Positions 11,101 through 20,394 of a DNA stretch of 64,000 nt are shown one piece after another. The notes beneath the pieces are model-generated. The model saw only the letters and a list, made by a program, of their open reading frames with translations. It searched no databases and was not told the DNA's origin. The translations under genes and the position numbers were made by a program. The stretch is from positions 806,001 to 870,000 of the forward strand of contig NZ_AP027731.1 in NCBI RefSeq assembly GCF_030296595.1, written 5' to 3'. The stretch is from Naasia aerilata. Its GTDB lineage: Bacteria; Actinomycetota; Actinomycetes; Actinomycetales; Microbacteriaceae. Each line of letters opens with the position of its first letter. Position 1 is the first letter of the stretch.

Positions 11101-11158
11101 CGAACTGCCCAGTTCTGCGGCAACTCGGTGGTGAGATGCAGCAGAACTGGGCAGTTCG
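11101..11158 (-). terminator. Perfect 18-bp inverted repeat downstream of rplQ
   Basis: The arms are CGAACTGCCCAGTTCTGC (11101-11118) and GCAGAACTGGGCAGTTCG (11141-11158), separated by 22 bases. They lie 10 bases past the rplQ stop and 30 bases before the LigD-type gene start. Each arm is itself a GAACTG-CAGTTC palindrome, so alternative small hairpins or a paired operator are possible. There is no U-tract. Confidence 0.6.
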
Positions 11159-11168
11159 GCGAGAAGGG

Positions 11169-11828
11169 CTACTTCTTGGTGTCGTCCGCGACCTCAGCCG
11201 CGTCGGCCTCGACCTCGGCGGCGGCCGGGGTGACGTCCTCGGCGGGCGTCGGCTCGGACTCCTCGACCGTCTCCGTCGCCTCGACGGGTGCCTCGTCGGC
11301 TCCACCGACCGCCTCGTCCACGCTGGCCTCCTGGTCGGTCACGACATCGTTGGCCGCAGCGGCGTCCGCGGGCGCCTCGGTGGCCGGAGCCTCCGTGGCG
11401 GGCACGGCGGCAGCCGGAGCCGCGGAGCGGGCCGGGCGGCGCGTGGTCGTCGCGCTGGCCTTCGGCGTGAGGGGCTCGAGGACGAGCTCGATCACGGCCA
11501 TCGGAGCGTTGTCGCCCTTGCGGAAGCCGGTCTTGGTGATGCGCGTGTAGCCACCCGGGCGGTCCGCGACGAGCGGCGCGATCTCGGTGAAGAGCTCGTG
11601 CACGGCCGTCTTGTCGCGCACGACCGTCAGCACCCGGCGACGGGCGTGCAGGTCGCCGCGCTTGGCGAACGTGACGAGGCGGTCGGCCAGGGGCTGCAGG
11701 CGCTTGGCCTTCGTCTCCGTGGTCGTGATCGCCTTGTGCGTGAACAGGGCCGTCGCGAGATTCGCGAGCAGGATGCGCTCGTGCGCCGGTCCGCCGCCGA
11801 GACGGGGACCCTTAGCTGGTCTGGGCAT
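11169..11828 (-). CDS. rplQ: 50S ribosomal protein L17 with long acidic tail
   Basis: The L17 core covers about residues 1-125 ([20 protein letters not shown] to [11 protein letters not shown]). A tail of roughly 95 residues follows, dominated by Ala, Glu, Asp and Pro and ending ADDTKK. The total of 219 residues is nearly double the bacterial norm, but such tails are usual in actinobacterial L17. It follows rpoA by 31 bases and ends the alpha operon. Confidence 0.97.
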   Translation of the reverse strand: MPRPAKGPRLGGGPAHERILLANLATALFTHKAITTTETKAKRLQPLADRLVTFAKRGDLHARRRVLTVVRDKTAVHELFTEIAPLVADRPGGYTRITKTGFRKGDNAPMAVIELVLEPLTPKASATTTRRPARSAAPAAAVPATEAPATEAPADAAAANDVVTDQEASVDEAVGGADEAPVEATETVEESEPTPAEDVTPAAAEVEADAAEVADDTKK

Positions 11829-11859
11829 TGTCTATTCCTCGTGTCTCAGGACGCGAACG

Positions 11860-12849
11860 TCAGTTCTCTTCGTCGTCGTAGCCGCTGAAGTAGTGGGCTC
11901 CATCGAACCCGGGCACCGCGTCCTTGAGGGAGAGGCCGAGCTCGACGAGCTTGTCCTTCACCTCGTCGACCGACTTCTGGCCGAAGTTGCGGATGTTCAT
12001 CAGCTGCGTCTCCGACAGGGCGACGAGCTCGCTGACCGTGTTGATGCCCTCGCGCTTGAGGCAGTTGTAGGACCGGACCGACAGGTCCAGGTCCTCGATC
12101 GGCATCGAGAGCTCGGAGCTGAGGACGGCGTCGACCGGCGCGGGGCCGATCTCGATGCCCTCGGCGGCGCTGTTCAGCTCGCGGGCGAGGCCGAAGAGCT
12201 CGGTGAGCGTGCGACCGGCGGATGCGATGGCGTCGCGCGGGCTGATCGCCGGCTTCGTCTCGACATCGACGACCAGGCGGTCGAAGTCGGTGCGCTCACC
12301 GGCACGCGTGGCCTCCACGCGGTAGGTGACCTTGAGGACCGGCGAGTAGATGGAGTCGATCGGGATCTGACCGGCCTCGGAGAACTCGCTGCGGTTCTGC
12401 GCCGCCGACACGTAGCCGCGGCCACGCTCGATGGTCAGCTCCAGGTCGAACTTCGCCTTGTCGTTGAGGGTCGCGATGACCAGCTCGGGGTTGTGGATCT
12501 CGACACCCGCGGGGGCGGAGATGTCCGCCGCGGTGACCTGGCCGGCGCTCTGCTTGCGCAGGTACGCGGTGATCGGCTCGTCGTGCTCGCTCGAGACGAC
12601 GAGGCCCTTCACGTTCAGGATGATCTCGGTCACGTCCTCCTTCACGCCGGGGATGGTCGTGAACTCGTGCTGGACGCCCTCGATGCGGATGCTCGTGACG
12701 GCGGCACCCGGGATGGAGGAGAGCAGCGTCCGGCGGAGGGAGTTGCCGAGGGTGTAGCCGAAGCCGGGCTCGAGCGGCTCGATGAGGAACCGCGAGCGGA
12801 ACTCCGAGATGTTCTCTTCGACGAGCGTCGGGCGTTGTGCAATGAGCAC
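11860..12849 (-). CDS. rpoA: DNA-directed RNA polymerase alpha subunit
   Basis: RpoA dimerizes to nucleate RNA polymerase assembly. The N-terminal domain contains [27 protein letters not shown]. The C-terminal helix-hairpin-helix domain, which contacts UP elements and activators, is at about residues 245-310 ([19 protein letters not shown]). Its 329 residues are full length and intact. It lies between rpsK and rplQ in the standard order, but 234 bases after rpsK. Confidence 0.98.
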   Translation of the reverse strand: MLIAQRPTLVEENISEFRSRFLIEPLEPGFGYTLGNSLRRTLLSSIPGAAVTSIRIEGVQHEFTTIPGVKEDVTEIILNVKGLVVSSEHDEPITAYLRKQSAGQVTAADISAPAGVEIHNPELVIATLNDKAKFDLELTIERGRGYVSAAQNRSEFSEAGQIPIDSIYSPVLKVTYRVEATRAGERTDFDRLVVDVETKPAISPRDAIASAGRTLTELFGLARELNSAAEGIEIGPAPVDAVLSSELSMPIEDLDLSVRSYNCLKREGINTVSELVALSETQLMNIRNFGQKSVDEVKDKLVELGLSLKDAVPGFDGAHYFSGYDDEEN

Positions 12850-12985
12850 TGTGTTTTCCTTCCGAAAGAGTGTCCGCTATATGACACTTCTTCTGCGGCG
12901 CCGGGGAGTGGCCGGCGCGGTCTATTGAGTTGTGGTCACGAGGTAGGCGGGCGCACGCCACTCGTGGCGGGCACCCAGCGTCCCT

Positions 12986-13032
12986 CACCGGATTTCGAGA
13001 TGCGCTCCTGCGGAGCGCTCCTCAATCAGCGG
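12986..13032 (+). repeat. Dispersed palindromic repeat, copy 1 (rpsK-rpoA spacer)
   Basis: A block of about 45 bases begins CACCGGATTTCGAGATGC and ends CTCCTCAATCAGCGG, with an internal hairpin GCGCTCC-TGC-GGAGCGC. Two further copies flank the mtlR-adk junction at 22300 and 22391. The rest of the 234-base spacer (12850-13083) shows no coding potential. On the minus strand the hairpin lies between rpsK and rpoA, where it could uncouple rpoA expression from upstream genes. Confidence 0.75.
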
Positions 13033-13083
13033 GGCGGTCGCGCTGCGCGGCGACCGGAGGACCGGGGCGAAGCCCCAGCCGTG

Positions 13084-13485
13084 CTAGACGCGACGACGCT
13101 TTGGAGGGCGGCAGCCGTTGTGCGCCTGCGGCGTCACATCGTTGATCGAGCCGACCTCGAGGCCCGCGGCCTGGAGCGAGCGGATCGCCGTCTCGCGACC
13201 GGAGCCCGGGCCCTTGACGAAGACGTCGACCTTCTTCATGCCGTGCTCCTGCGCCTGACGCGCGGCGGACTCGGCGGCGAGCTGCGCCGCGAACGGCGTC
13301 GACTTGCGGCTGCCCTTGAAGCCGACGCCTCCGGAGGAGGCCCAGCTGATCACGGCACCGGTGGTGTCGGTGATCGAGACGATCGTGTTGTTGAACGTCG
13401 ACTTGATGTGGGCCTGGCCCACGGCGATGTTCTTCTTCTCCTTGCGGCGCGGCTTGCGGGCGGCGCTCGCCTTAGGTGCTGCCAT
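13084..13485 (-). CDS. rpsK: 30S ribosomal protein S11
   Basis: S11 lies on the 30S platform near the E site. [34 protein letters not shown] and the C-terminus [12 protein letters not shown] are typical, and its 133 residues are normal. It is 63 bases downstream of rpsM in the conserved infA-rpmJ-rpsM-rpsK-rpoA-rplQ order; rpsD, often next in other bacteria, is absent, as is common in actinobacteria. Confidence 0.97.
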   Translation of the reverse strand: MAAPKASAARKPRRKEKKNIAVGQAHIKSTFNNTIVSITDTTGAVISWASSGGVGFKGSRKSTPFAAQLAAESAARQAQEHGMKKVDVFVKGPGSGRETAIRSLQAAGLEVGSINDVTPQAHNGCRPPKRRRV

Positions 13486-13548
13486 CTGGCGTACTTCTCC
13501 TGAGTTGATCTGAACCGAAAGGGCGCAGGCGGCGGTGCCGCCCGGCGA

Positions 13549-13929
13549 CTACTTGCGGCCGGCCTTCTTCTTGCCGGCGACGGTGCGCTTCGGGCCCTTG
13601 CGGGTGCGCGCGTTGGTCTTGGTGCGCTGACCGCGCACGGGCAGGCCGCGGCGGTGGCGGATGCCCTCGTAGCTGCCGATCTCGACCTTGCGGCGGATGT
13701 CGGCGGCGACCTCGCGACGGAGGTCACCCTCCACCTTGAAGGTGCCTTCGATGTGGTCGCGGAGTGCGACGAGCTGGTCGTCGGTGAGGTCCTTGACCCG
13801 GATGTCAACGCTGATCCCCGTGACGCTGAGCGTCTGCAGGGCTCGGGTGCGGCCGATGCCGTAGATGTACGTGAGGGCGACCTCCACGCGCTTATCGCGC
13901 GGGATGTCGACGCCGGCGAGACGTGCCAT
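13549..13929 (-). CDS. rpsM: 30S ribosomal protein S13
   Basis: S13 forms head bridges to the 50S subunit. The start is the ATG at 13929 ([19 protein letters not shown]), after AAGGAG; the longer upstream frame is not homologous. IYGIGRTRA and [20 protein letters not shown] are typical. The protein has 126 residues with a basic C-terminus, GKKKAGRK. Confidence 0.97.
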   Translation of the reverse strand: MARLAGVDIPRDKRVEVALTYIYGIGRTRALQTLSVTGISVDIRVKDLTDDQLVALRDHIEGTFKVEGDLRREVAADIRRKVEIGSYEGIRHRRGLPVRGQRTKTNARTRKGPKRTVAGKKKAGRK

Positions 13930-14081
13930 AGCTGGCTGCTCCTTGGAGAGATGTCGGAGGTGTGGAGCGGATCCGGTGCCCGGGCCTCCGACCCGGGGTG
14001 TCCCCACTTCCGTGGGCTCTGGAACCGCCTGTTTTCTACTCAGTTACTGCTACCCCGCTGAGGGGGCCTTGGCGCTGCTTC

Positions 14082-14107
14082 GCTTCATCGCGCTTGCGCG
14101 ATGAAGC
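14082..14107 (-). other. 11-bp hairpin in the rpmJ-rpsM spacer
   Basis: The arms GCTTCATCGCG (14082-14092) and CGCGATGAAGC (14097-14107) pair perfectly around a CTTG loop. It lies about 150 bases before the rpsM start on the transcript. It may act as an attenuator, processing site or RNA stabilizer. Confidence 0.55.
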
Positions 14108-14126
14108 CGATAAACACAGCCTCTTT

Positions 14127-14172
14127 CGTCACAAGCAGCGACGGGGCGTCAGCCCTGTCGCTGCTTGTGACG
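14127..14172 (-). other. 16-bp stem overlapping the 3' end of rpmJ
   Basis: CGTCACAAGCAGCGAC (14127-14142) pairs perfectly with GTCGCTGCTTGTGACG (14157-14172), with a 14-base loop containing the rpmJ stop codon. One arm encodes the last residues of L36 (RHKQRQ), and its inverted copy lies just downstream. No U-tract follows, so attenuation or processing fits as well as termination. Confidence 0.6.
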
Positions 14173-14262
14173 AGGGTTGTCGCAGATGACCATGACATTG
14201 CCGTGGCGACGGATCACCTTGCACTTGTCACAGATGCGCTTGACGCTGGGGTTGACCTTCAT
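14149..14262 (-). CDS. rpmJ: 50S ribosomal protein L36
   Basis: L36 is a 37-residue zinc-ribbon protein. The sequence from the ATG at 14262 begins [17 protein letters not shown]; the four zinc ligands are the cysteine pair in CDKC, the cysteine in VMVICDN, and the histidine in PRHK, so it is the zinc-binding form. It ends HKQRQG. It lies between infA and rpsM, as is usual. Confidence 0.96.
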   Translation of the reverse strand: MKVNPSVKRICDKCKVIRRHGNVMVICDNPRHKQRQG

Positions 14263-14321
14263 TGTTCTTTTCCTTCGCTGGCGTCGTGCCCGGCATGCGG
14301 GCCGTTCCTTTCCAGCAGGCT

Positions 14322-14543
14322 CTACTTGTAGCGGTAGACGATCCGGCCGCGGGTCAGGTCGTAGGGGCTCAACTCGACGATCACCCGGTCCTCGGGGAGG
14401 ATTCGGATGTAGTGCTGTCGCATCTTGCCGGAGATGTGAGCGAGTACCTTGTGTCCGTTGCTGAGCTCAACGCGGAACATCGCGTTGGGCAGAGCTTCGA
14501 GCACCGATCCCTCGATCTCGATTACGCCGTCCTTCTTGGCCAT
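14322..14543 (-). CDS. infA: Translation initiation factor IF-1
   Basis: IF-1 blocks the 30S A site during initiation. The start is the ATG at 14543 ([12 protein letters not shown]), giving the standard 73 residues of an OB-fold ending [11 protein letters not shown]. An upstream in-frame ATG would add 29 non-homologous residues and was rejected. The 205 bases between mtlD and infA (14544-14748) hold no gene and probably the promoter of the infA-to-rplQ unit. Normally adk and map precede infA; here a mannitol operon does. Confidence 0.97.
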   Translation of the reverse strand: MAKKDGVIEIEGSVLEALPNAMFRVELSNGHKVLAHISGKMRQHYIRILPEDRVIVELSPYDLTRGRIVYRYK

Positions 14544-14748
14544 ACACTCACTTCGCTGCACGCAGATATCTGCTGGTCTTGCGGGATGATTGCGATGCGA
14601 CCCCACGCAGGACGAGACGGACTCGTTCACGAAGAGGGGAATGGACCGACCGGCCCGGGCACCAACGAGCTATCGTATGCGAAATCCGGCAGGTACGCCA
14701 GCCGACTCGCGCGACTCGTCCTCTACGACAACCTGCGGCGGCGCGGGC

Positions 14749-15903
14749 CTATTCCCGGCCGCTCCCGCGTGCGGCGTCGATCTCCTGGGCGATGCGCGGA
14801 AGCAGGGGCGACGCGCTGTCGATGCCCGTGATCTCCTCCGCCAGGTCGGCCGAACTCCGATCGCTGCGCAGCAGCTCCTGCAGCCGCACGCTCTCCGGGT
14901 CCTCGGGAACGTCGAAGCGGAGGGCCGCGCCGATCGCGCGCACGAGGGCGTCGGGGCTGCGCCCGAGCTCGACGAGGGCGGCCGCCGGCCCGACGAAGCG
15001 CTCGTTGCGGCTCAGCTTGCGCAGCGGCGCGCGGCCCACCCGGTCGACGGTGTCGGAGAGGGCCGGGTTCGCGAACCGCAGGAGGTTCTTCTGCAGGTAC
15101 TTCTCCTGCTCCTCCGGGTCGAAGTCGTGCTTGGTGACGAGCAGGTCCTTCGTCTCCCCCAGCACTGCACGCACCTCGGCTGCGACCTCCGGGAGGTCGA
15201 GCGCCTCGACAAGCGTCGAGGCGCCGCGCGCGAACCCGTGGTAGGCGATCGTCGCGTGGCCGGTGTTGACGGTGAAGAGCTTGCGCTCGATGTAGGGCGC
15301 GAGATCGTCGACGAAGGTCGCCTCGGCGATGTCCGGCACGGCGTTGCCGAATGGGCCTCGCTCGACGACCCATTCGAAGAAGTCCTCGACGGTCACGTCG
15401 AGCCCCGCCGCGGGATCCTGGCCGGGCACGATGCGGTCCACCGCGGTGTTGGCGAAGATCGCCCGGCGCAGCACGGCTTCGTCGTCCGCGAGGAGCATCT
15501 CGATCTCGGCCCGGAGCAGGTCGGTCGCACCGATCGCGTTCTCGCACGCCATGACGCTGACCGGCGCACCGTTCGACGGCCGCGCCCGCAGGCCCTCGGC
15601 GATCACCGGCGCGATGAACTTGAGGATGCTGGGTCCGACGGCGGTCGTGACGATGTCGGCGGTCGCGATCTCCCGCGCGACCTCGACCTCCGCGGTCCGC
15701 GAATTGAGCGCGCGGTAGTTGTCGACCGTCCAGTCGCGGGCGTCCGGGCCCACTTCGTGAACGGTGTAGCTGGGGGTCGTGGCGAGCGCGTCGATCAGGT
15801 CGGCGTTGACGTCGGCGAAGACGACCTCGTAGCCGGCGTTGTGCAGGATCAGGCCGACGAAGCCGCGGCCGATGTTGCCTGCGCCGAAGTGGACGGCCTT
15901 CAT
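14749..15903 (-). CDS. mtlD: Mannitol-1-phosphate 5-dehydrogenase
   Basis: MtlD oxidizes mannitol-1-phosphate to fructose-6-phosphate with NAD+. The start [20 protein letters not shown] is the Rossmann motif; [10 protein letters not shown] and the catalytic region [16 protein letters not shown] are typical of polyol long-chain dehydrogenases. It has 384 residues, as in the family. The ATG at 15903 overlaps the IIA stop by 4 bases (ATGA), so it is translationally coupled to the transporter. An overlapping longer frame lacks homology. Confidence 0.96.
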   Translation of the reverse strand: MKAVHFGAGNIGRGFVGLILHNAGYEVVFADVNADLIDALATTPSYTVHEVGPDARDWTVDNYRALNSRTAEVEVAREIATADIVTTAVGPSILKFIAPVIAEGLRARPSNGAPVSVMACENAIGATDLLRAEIEMLLADDEAVLRRAIFANTAVDRIVPGQDPAAGLDVTVEDFFEWVVERGPFGNAVPDIAEATFVDDLAPYIERKLFTVNTGHATIAYHGFARGASTLVEALDLPEVAAEVRAVLGETKDLLVTKHDFDPEEQEKYLQKNLLRFANPALSDTVDRVGRAPLRKLSRNERFVGPAAALVELGRSPDALVRAIGAALRFDVPEDPESVRLQELLRSDRSSADLAEEITGIDSASPLLPRIAQEIDAARGSGRE

Positions 15904-16340
15904 TCGTCGTCCGAGTTGACGTCGCCGAGGAGCGCGAACAGCTCCTCGGGGGTGCGCGCGGCGAGGAGCTTCTCGACCTCGTCCTCGTCGCTGAAGACGA
16001 TCGCGATCTTGGACAGGATGCCGAGGTGCTCGTTGTTCTGTCCGGCGATGCCGATCGCGAACCGGACCTCGTTGCCGTCCCAGTCGATCGGGGCGTCGTA
16101 GCGCACGATGGCGAGCGCCGAGCGCAGGATCGTGTCCTTCGCGTCGTTGGTGCCGTGCGGGATCGCGAGGTAGTTGCCCATGTAGGTGGAGACGGTGTTC
16201 TCGCGATCGAACATCGCGTCGACGTACGCGGGCTCGACGGCACCGGCCGCGACGAGCATGGCGCCGACCTCGCGGATGGCGTCGTCCCGGGTGGTGGCCG
16301 TGCCGTGCAGCGTGATGCGGTCGAGCTCGAGGACGTTCAT
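15900..16340 (-). CDS. mtlF: Mannitol PTS EIIA component
   Basis: EIIA accepts phosphate from HPr and passes it to EIIB. The phosphorylated histidine is in NYLAIPHGT (about residue 62), preceded by the typical [15 protein letters not shown]. It has 146 residues from the ATG at 16340. IIA is a separate protein here, unlike the fused E. coli MtlA. It follows mtlA after a strong hairpin. Confidence 0.95.
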   Translation of the reverse strand: MNVLELDRITLHGTATTRDDAIREVGAMLVAAGAVEPAYVDAMFDRENTVSTYMGNYLAIPHGTNDAKDTILRSALAIVRYDAPIDWDGNEVRFAIGIAGQNNEHLGILSKIAIVFSDEDEVEKLLAARTPEELFALLGDVNSDDE

Positions 16341-16363
16341 GGTTTCCTTCCACCGAGAAGAGC

Positions 16364-16392
16364 GGGTGCGGGGGATCTGCTCCCCCGCACCC
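16364..16392 (-). terminator. 12-bp GC-rich hairpin between mtlA and mtlF
   Basis: GGGTGCGGGGGA (16364-16375) pairs perfectly with TCCCCCGCACCC (16381-16392) around a 5-base loop. Lying 29 bases after the mtlA stop and 24 bases before mtlF, it is probably a partial terminator or mRNA stabilizer setting unequal IIBC and IIA levels. No strong U-tract follows. Confidence 0.6.
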
Positions 16393-16420
16393 ACCCTGTC
16401 ACTTGTTTCCTGTTCCGGGC

Positions 16421-17971
16421 CTACTTGTTCTGCGCCGCCACCCGCTGCACGACCTCGTCGTAGCGCGGGCTGTTCATGAAGTTGTCCACCGACACGTGCT
16501 GGGCGTGCGGGGCCTTCTGCTCGGCGCGCTGCGTGAGCTCGCGCTGCGTGATGACCAGGTCGGCGTTGTCGTCGAGGTTCGAGATGGCCTTGTTGACCAC
16601 CGTGACCCCTTCGATGCCCGCCTTCTTGATCTTGTTGCGCAGCACCGAGGCGCCCATCGCACTCGACCCCATGCCCGCGTCGCACGCGAACACGATGTTG
16701 CGGATGATCGCCCCGTCCGTCGCGACGCCCGCGACGGCACCCGACTCGGCGGCCTCAGCAGCGGCCTCGGAGCCGGAGACGACGCCGGCGCCGATGTTCT
16801 GCGCGCTGCCGGTCGCGGTGGAGGTGCCCGTGCCGAGGTTCGACAGGACCGAGCTCTCCTTGCCCTTGTTCGACTGCGTCGCCGCGATCGCGGCCGACAT
16901 GTCACCCGCGCCCTCGCGCTCGAGGTCGCGCTTGCGGCTCGCCCGGAGGATCACGGACGCCACGAGGAACGACACCAGCGCGGAGAAGACCACCGACAGG
17001 ATGACGCCGACGTAGCTGTCGCTCGCGGTCTGCAGGATGATCGCGAAGATGCTGCCCGGTGAGGCGGGTGCCCGCAGTCCGGAGCCGAAGATGACGTTGG
17101 TGAGGACGCCGGTCGCGCCGCCCGCGATGGTAGCGAGGATGAGGATCGGCTTCGACAGCACGTACGGGAAGTAGATCTCGTGGATGCCGCCGAGGAACTG
17201 GATGATGATGGCGCCCGGCGCGCTCGCCTTGAACATGCCGATGCCGAACACGGAGAACGCGAGCAGGAGACCGAGGCCCGGGCCGGGGTTCGCCTCGAGC
17301 AGGAACAGGATGCTCTTGCCGTCGGCGGTCGACTGCTGGACGCCCAGCGGGGTCAGCACGCCCTGGTTGATCGCGTTGTTGAGGAACAGCACCTTGCCGG
17401 GCTCGATGAAGATGCTCACGAGCGGCAGCAGGTTGAGGCTGACCAGCCAGTCGACGGCACCCTCGATGAGCCCGCTCAGCGCGGTGACCAGCGGCGCGAT
17501 CCCGAAGAAGGCGCCGATCGCGAGGATCATGCCCAGGATGCCGGCTGAGAAGTTGTTGACCAGCATCTCGAACCCGGGCCGGATCTTGCCGTCCCAGATC
17601 CGGTCGACCTGCTTCATGATGTAAGCCGCGAGCGGGCCGACGATCATGGCGCCCATGAACTGCGGGATCGTGCTGCCGACGATGACACCCATCGTCGCGA
17701 TCGTCGCCACGACGCCACCGCGGGTGTCGTAGATCATCCGGCCGCCCTGGTTCGCGATGAGCAGGGGCAGCAGGTATGTGATCATCGGGCCGACCAGCCC
17801 GCCGAGGGTCTCGTTGGGCGTCCATCCGGTGGGGATGAAGAACGCGGTGATGAGGCCCCACGCGATGAACGCCGCGATGTTGGGCAGGACCATCCCGGAG
17901 AGGAAGGTGCCGAATCGCTGAACGCCGACGCGGACTCCTCCCCGCTTCCGTTCGACTGACGTCGCTGTCAT
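16421..17971 (-). CDS. mtlA: Mannitol PTS EIIBC component
   Basis: This is the membrane permease that takes up mannitol and phosphorylates it. The IIC domain (about residues 15-345) is highly hydrophobic and contains GGIHEIYFPYVL, a hallmark of mannitol permeases (GGIHE). After a linker of about 90 residues rich in Ala/Ser/Gly, the IIB domain carries the active cysteine in FACDAGMGSSAMGASVLR. It has 516 residues from the ATG at 17971; the IIA domain is encoded separately by mtlF. It follows ptsI by 46 bases. Confidence 0.95.
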   Translation of the reverse strand: MTATSVERKRGGVRVGVQRFGTFLSGMVLPNIAAFIAWGLITAFFIPTGWTPNETLGGLVGPMITYLLPLLIANQGGRMIYDTRGGVVATIATMGVIVGSTIPQFMGAMIVGPLAAYIMKQVDRIWDGKIRPGFEMLVNNFSAGILGMILAIGAFFGIAPLVTALSGLIEGAVDWLVSLNLLPLVSIFIEPGKVLFLNNAINQGVLTPLGVQQSTADGKSILFLLEANPGPGLGLLLAFSVFGIGMFKASAPGAIIIQFLGGIHEIYFPYVLSKPILILATIAGGATGVLTNVIFGSGLRAPASPGSIFAIILQTASDSYVGVILSVVFSALVSFLVASVILRASRKRDLEREGAGDMSAAIAATQSNKGKESSVLSNLGTGTSTATGSAQNIGAGVVSGSEAAAEAAESGAVAGVATDGAIIRNIVFACDAGMGSSAMGASVLRNKIKKAGIEGVTVVNKAISNLDDNADLVITQRELTQRAEQKAPHAQHVSVDNFMNSPRYDEVVQRVAAQNK

Positions 17972-18017
17972 TGATGTTCTCCTGTTTCTGTGTGTGCTGG
18001 TGAGGGTGGTGCTGGGG

Positions 18018-19679
18018 TCAGACGTGCTGGGGAAGGAGGGCGCGGACGGCGGCGCGGGCAGTCGCCCCGTCCTCGGCGGTGAGCGCGGCGTCGGCGAAGG
18101 CCACCGCCTGCTCGCGGGTGTGCTGCAGGAGTTCGGCGCGCACATCCCCGAGCGCCGACGGCGACATCGACAGGGTGGTGGCGCCGAGGCCGACGAGGAC
18201 GACGGCGAGCAGCGGATCGGCGGCCGCCTCGCCGCAGATGCCGACGGGCTTGCCGAGTGCGGCTCCGGCGCGTCCCACCTCGCGGACGAGCCGCAGCACC
18301 GCGGGGTGCCAGGGGTCCTGGAAGGAGGCGACCGAGCCGAGGAGCCGGTCCGCGGCGAGCGTGTACTGGGTGAGGTCGTTCGTCCCGATGCTCGCGAAGT
18401 CGGCCTCGGCGAGCACGCGGTCGGCGAGGAGCGCCGCAGAGGGCACCTCCACCATCACCCCGGCGGTCTTCAGGCCGAGCTCGCGCGCGAGGGCGACGAA
18501 GTAGCGGGTCTCCTCGACCGTCGAGACCATCGGCGCCATGACCCAGAGGTCCGCGTCCGTCTCGCCGGCCGCTCGCGCCAGCGCCGTGAGCTGGTCGCGG
18601 AGGATCTGCTCGGTCGCCCGCAGCGCCCGCAGGCCGCGGAGGCCGAGCGCCGGGTTCTCCTCCGGAGCGTCGTTGAGGAAGCTGAGCGGCTTGTCCGCGC
18701 CGGCGTCGAGGACGCGGACCACGACCTTGCGGCCCGGGAAGCCGCGCAGCAGCTTGGCGTAGTGGCCGTACTGCTGCGCCACCGACGGCGCCGTCTTGGC
18801 GTCGAGGAAGAGGAACTCGGTTCGGAAGAGGCCGACGCCCTCCGCCCCGGCGGCGACCGCGCCCTCGACGCCCTCGGCGGATCCGAGGTTGGCGAGGAGC
18901 GGGATCGGGGTGCCGTCGGCGAGCGCGCCCGGTCCGACCGGCACCGCGGATCGCTGGGCGCGCGCGGCCGTCTCCCCGGCGGCACGGCGCAGCTCCTCCT
19001 CCGAGGGGTCGACGGTGACCGCGCCGGTCGAGGCGTCGGCGATGACCACGGTGCCGTCGGCCATGTCGAGGATGCCGGAAATGCCGACGATCGCCGGGAT
19101 GGACTTCTCGCGGGCGAGGATCGCGGTGTGCGAGGTGGGCCCGCCCTCGCTCGTGAGCACGGCGAGGACCTTCTGCAGGTCCAGCAGCGCCGTGTCCGCC
19201 GGTGCGAGGTCGCGCGCGACGAGCACGAAGGGGGTGTCGCTCTCCGGCACCCCGGGCGCCGCGACGCCGGACAGGCGCGCGACGACGCGCTGCGAGACGT
19301 CGTCGAGGTCGGTGGCGCGCTCGGCCATGTACCCGCCGATGCCGAGCAGCATGTCGCGGAAGCCCGCGAAGGCCTCGAACACGGCACGATCCGCGGTGGC
19401 GCCGTTGTCCACGCGCACGTCGATGTCGCTGCGGAGGGTCGGATCCTCGGCCATCAGCGCCTGCGCCTCGAGGACCTCCTGCGCCTTGCCGCCTGCTTTC
19501 TCTCCGCGGCTGCGGATGTCCTCCGCCGTGGCGGCGAGCGCGGTCGTGACCCGCTCGCGCTCTCCGTCGGGCCCGATGGTGCTGGGCAGGGTCGCCGGCT
19601 CGGGCAGACGATCGGGCATCCGGAGGACCGGTCCGACGACCAGGCTGCGGCCGATGCCGACGCCGGTGAGGCTCGTCAT
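18018..19679 (-). CDS. ptsI: PTS enzyme I (phosphoenolpyruvate-protein phosphotransferase)
   Basis: EI takes phosphate from PEP and passes it to HPr, feeding all PTS transporters. The phosphorylated histidine is H184 in GGPTSHTAILAR. The PEP-binding barrel contains GLFRTEFLFLD and FASIGTNDLTQYTLAADR, and the C-terminus has VGICGEAAADP. It has 553 residues, close to the norm of 570. It overlaps ptsH by 4 bases. Having the general PTS genes inside the mannitol operon suggests mannitol may be a main PTS sugar here. Confidence 0.96.
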   Translation of the reverse strand: MTSLTGVGIGRSLVVGPVLRMPDRLPEPATLPSTIGPDGERERVTTALAATAEDIRSRGEKAGGKAQEVLEAQALMAEDPTLRSDIDVRVDNGATADRAVFEAFAGFRDMLLGIGGYMAERATDLDDVSQRVVARLSGVAAPGVPESDTPFVLVARDLAPADTALLDLQKVLAVLTSEGGPTSHTAILAREKSIPAIVGISGILDMADGTVVIADASTGAVTVDPSEEELRRAAGETAARAQRSAVPVGPGALADGTPIPLLANLGSAEGVEGAVAAGAEGVGLFRTEFLFLDAKTAPSVAQQYGHYAKLLRGFPGRKVVVRVLDAGADKPLSFLNDAPEENPALGLRGLRALRATEQILRDQLTALARAAGETDADLWVMAPMVSTVEETRYFVALARELGLKTAGVMVEVPSAALLADRVLAEADFASIGTNDLTQYTLAADRLLGSVASFQDPWHPAVLRLVREVGRAGAALGKPVGICGEAAADPLLAVVLVGLGATTLSMSPSALGDVRAELLQHTREQAVAFADAALTAEDGATARAAVRALLPQHV

Positions 19680-19939
19680 GCGTCGTGGTCCGTGGTGAGG
19701 AGCCCGGAGAGCTCGTCGAGCACGTCCTCGGCGCCTTCGCCGTCCACCGCGAGCAGGACCTCGTCGCCGTGGTCGATGCCGAGCGAGATGACGCCGAGGA
19801 TGCTCGCCGCGTTGACGGACCGCCCGTTCTTGGTCAGCTGGACGGGCACTCCGGCCTTCGCAGCGGCCTGGGTGAAGAGGGCCGCGGGGCGGGCGTGCAG
19901 GCCATGGGCGGAAGCGACGACGACGGTGCGTTCAGGCAC
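19676..19939 (-). CDS. ptsH: PTS phosphocarrier protein HPr
   Basis: HPr carries phosphate from EI to the EIIA proteins. His15 is in GLHARPA, and a serine at position 46 (VNAASILGV) matches the HPr kinase site of Firmicutes, although no HPr kinase gene is visible here. It has 87 residues. It starts 2 bases after the IIB-like gene and overlaps ptsI. Confidence 0.96.
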   Translation of the reverse strand: MPERTVVVASAHGLHARPAALFTQAAAKAGVPVQLTKNGRSVNAASILGVISLGIDHGDEVLLAVDGEGAEDVLDELSGLLTTDHDA

Positions 19940-19941
19940 AG

Positions 19942-20271
19942 CTACTCCTTGGTTTCGGGGATGGGGGTTCCACGGTAGGACGCCGCGGCCAGCAACTCGC
20001 GGGCTTGCGCGACGGCTGCTGAAGCACCGTCCGCGCCGAAGGCGGTGGGCGGCAGCAGGCCGACCGGCGCCTCCCCGACCAGGATGCGGACCGAGTCGAG
20101 TCGCTCGGCGAGCTGGGGCGCCACGAGCACGGCGTCGCAGTGCGCGGCCTCCTCGGGGACGGAGTCGAGCGGAACGACCACCGGCTGCAGTTCCGCGTCG
20201 AGGGCCCGGATGCGGCGGGCGAGGAAGGTTCCGGAGACGCCGGCGACGCAGACGATCAGCACTCGTGCCAC
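19942..20271 (-). CDS. Stand-alone PTS IIB-like protein
   Basis: This 109-residue protein begins MARVLIVCVAGVSGTFLARR, resembling the phosphocysteine loop of lactose/cellobiose-type IIB domains, with Cys8 as the candidate site. The middle (CDAVLVAPQLAERLDSVR) also fits that fold. No matching IIC or IIA is in the window, since mtlA has its own IIB domain. As first gene of the operon, divergent from mtlR, it may be a phosphorylation sensor or belong to a second transporter elsewhere. Function is inferred from the loop and context. Confidence 0.65.
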   Translation of the reverse strand: MARVLIVCVAGVSGTFLARRIRALDAELQPVVVPLDSVPEEAAHCDAVLVAPQLAERLDSVRILVGEAPVGLLPPTAFGADGASAAVAQARELLAAASYRGTPIPETKE

Positions 20272-20345
20272 GGTCGCCTCCTCGCGTCCGAACGAACTCC
20301 TGTGGTCAGTGTGCCGCGGGGCGGGCGGGGCTCACCAGCGGATCT

Positions 20346-20365
20346 TCTTCCGCACCCCCGGAAGA
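20346..20365. promoter_or_regulatory. Inverted repeat upstream of mtlR, possible operator
   Basis: TCTTCCG (20346-20352) and CGGAAGA (20359-20365) form a 7-bp inverted repeat in the 123-base divergent spacer, 30 bases before the mtlR start. It could be an activator site or a short leader hairpin. Support is positional only. Confidence 0.3.
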
Positions 20366-20394
20366 CGAGCACTGATCCGTGGTTGAGTGAAGGG

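Noticed and set aside
11101-11158. LexA/SOS box near the LigD-type polymerase
   Set aside because: The actinobacterial box is GAAC-N4-GTTC; here the spacing is GAAC-N6-GTTC.
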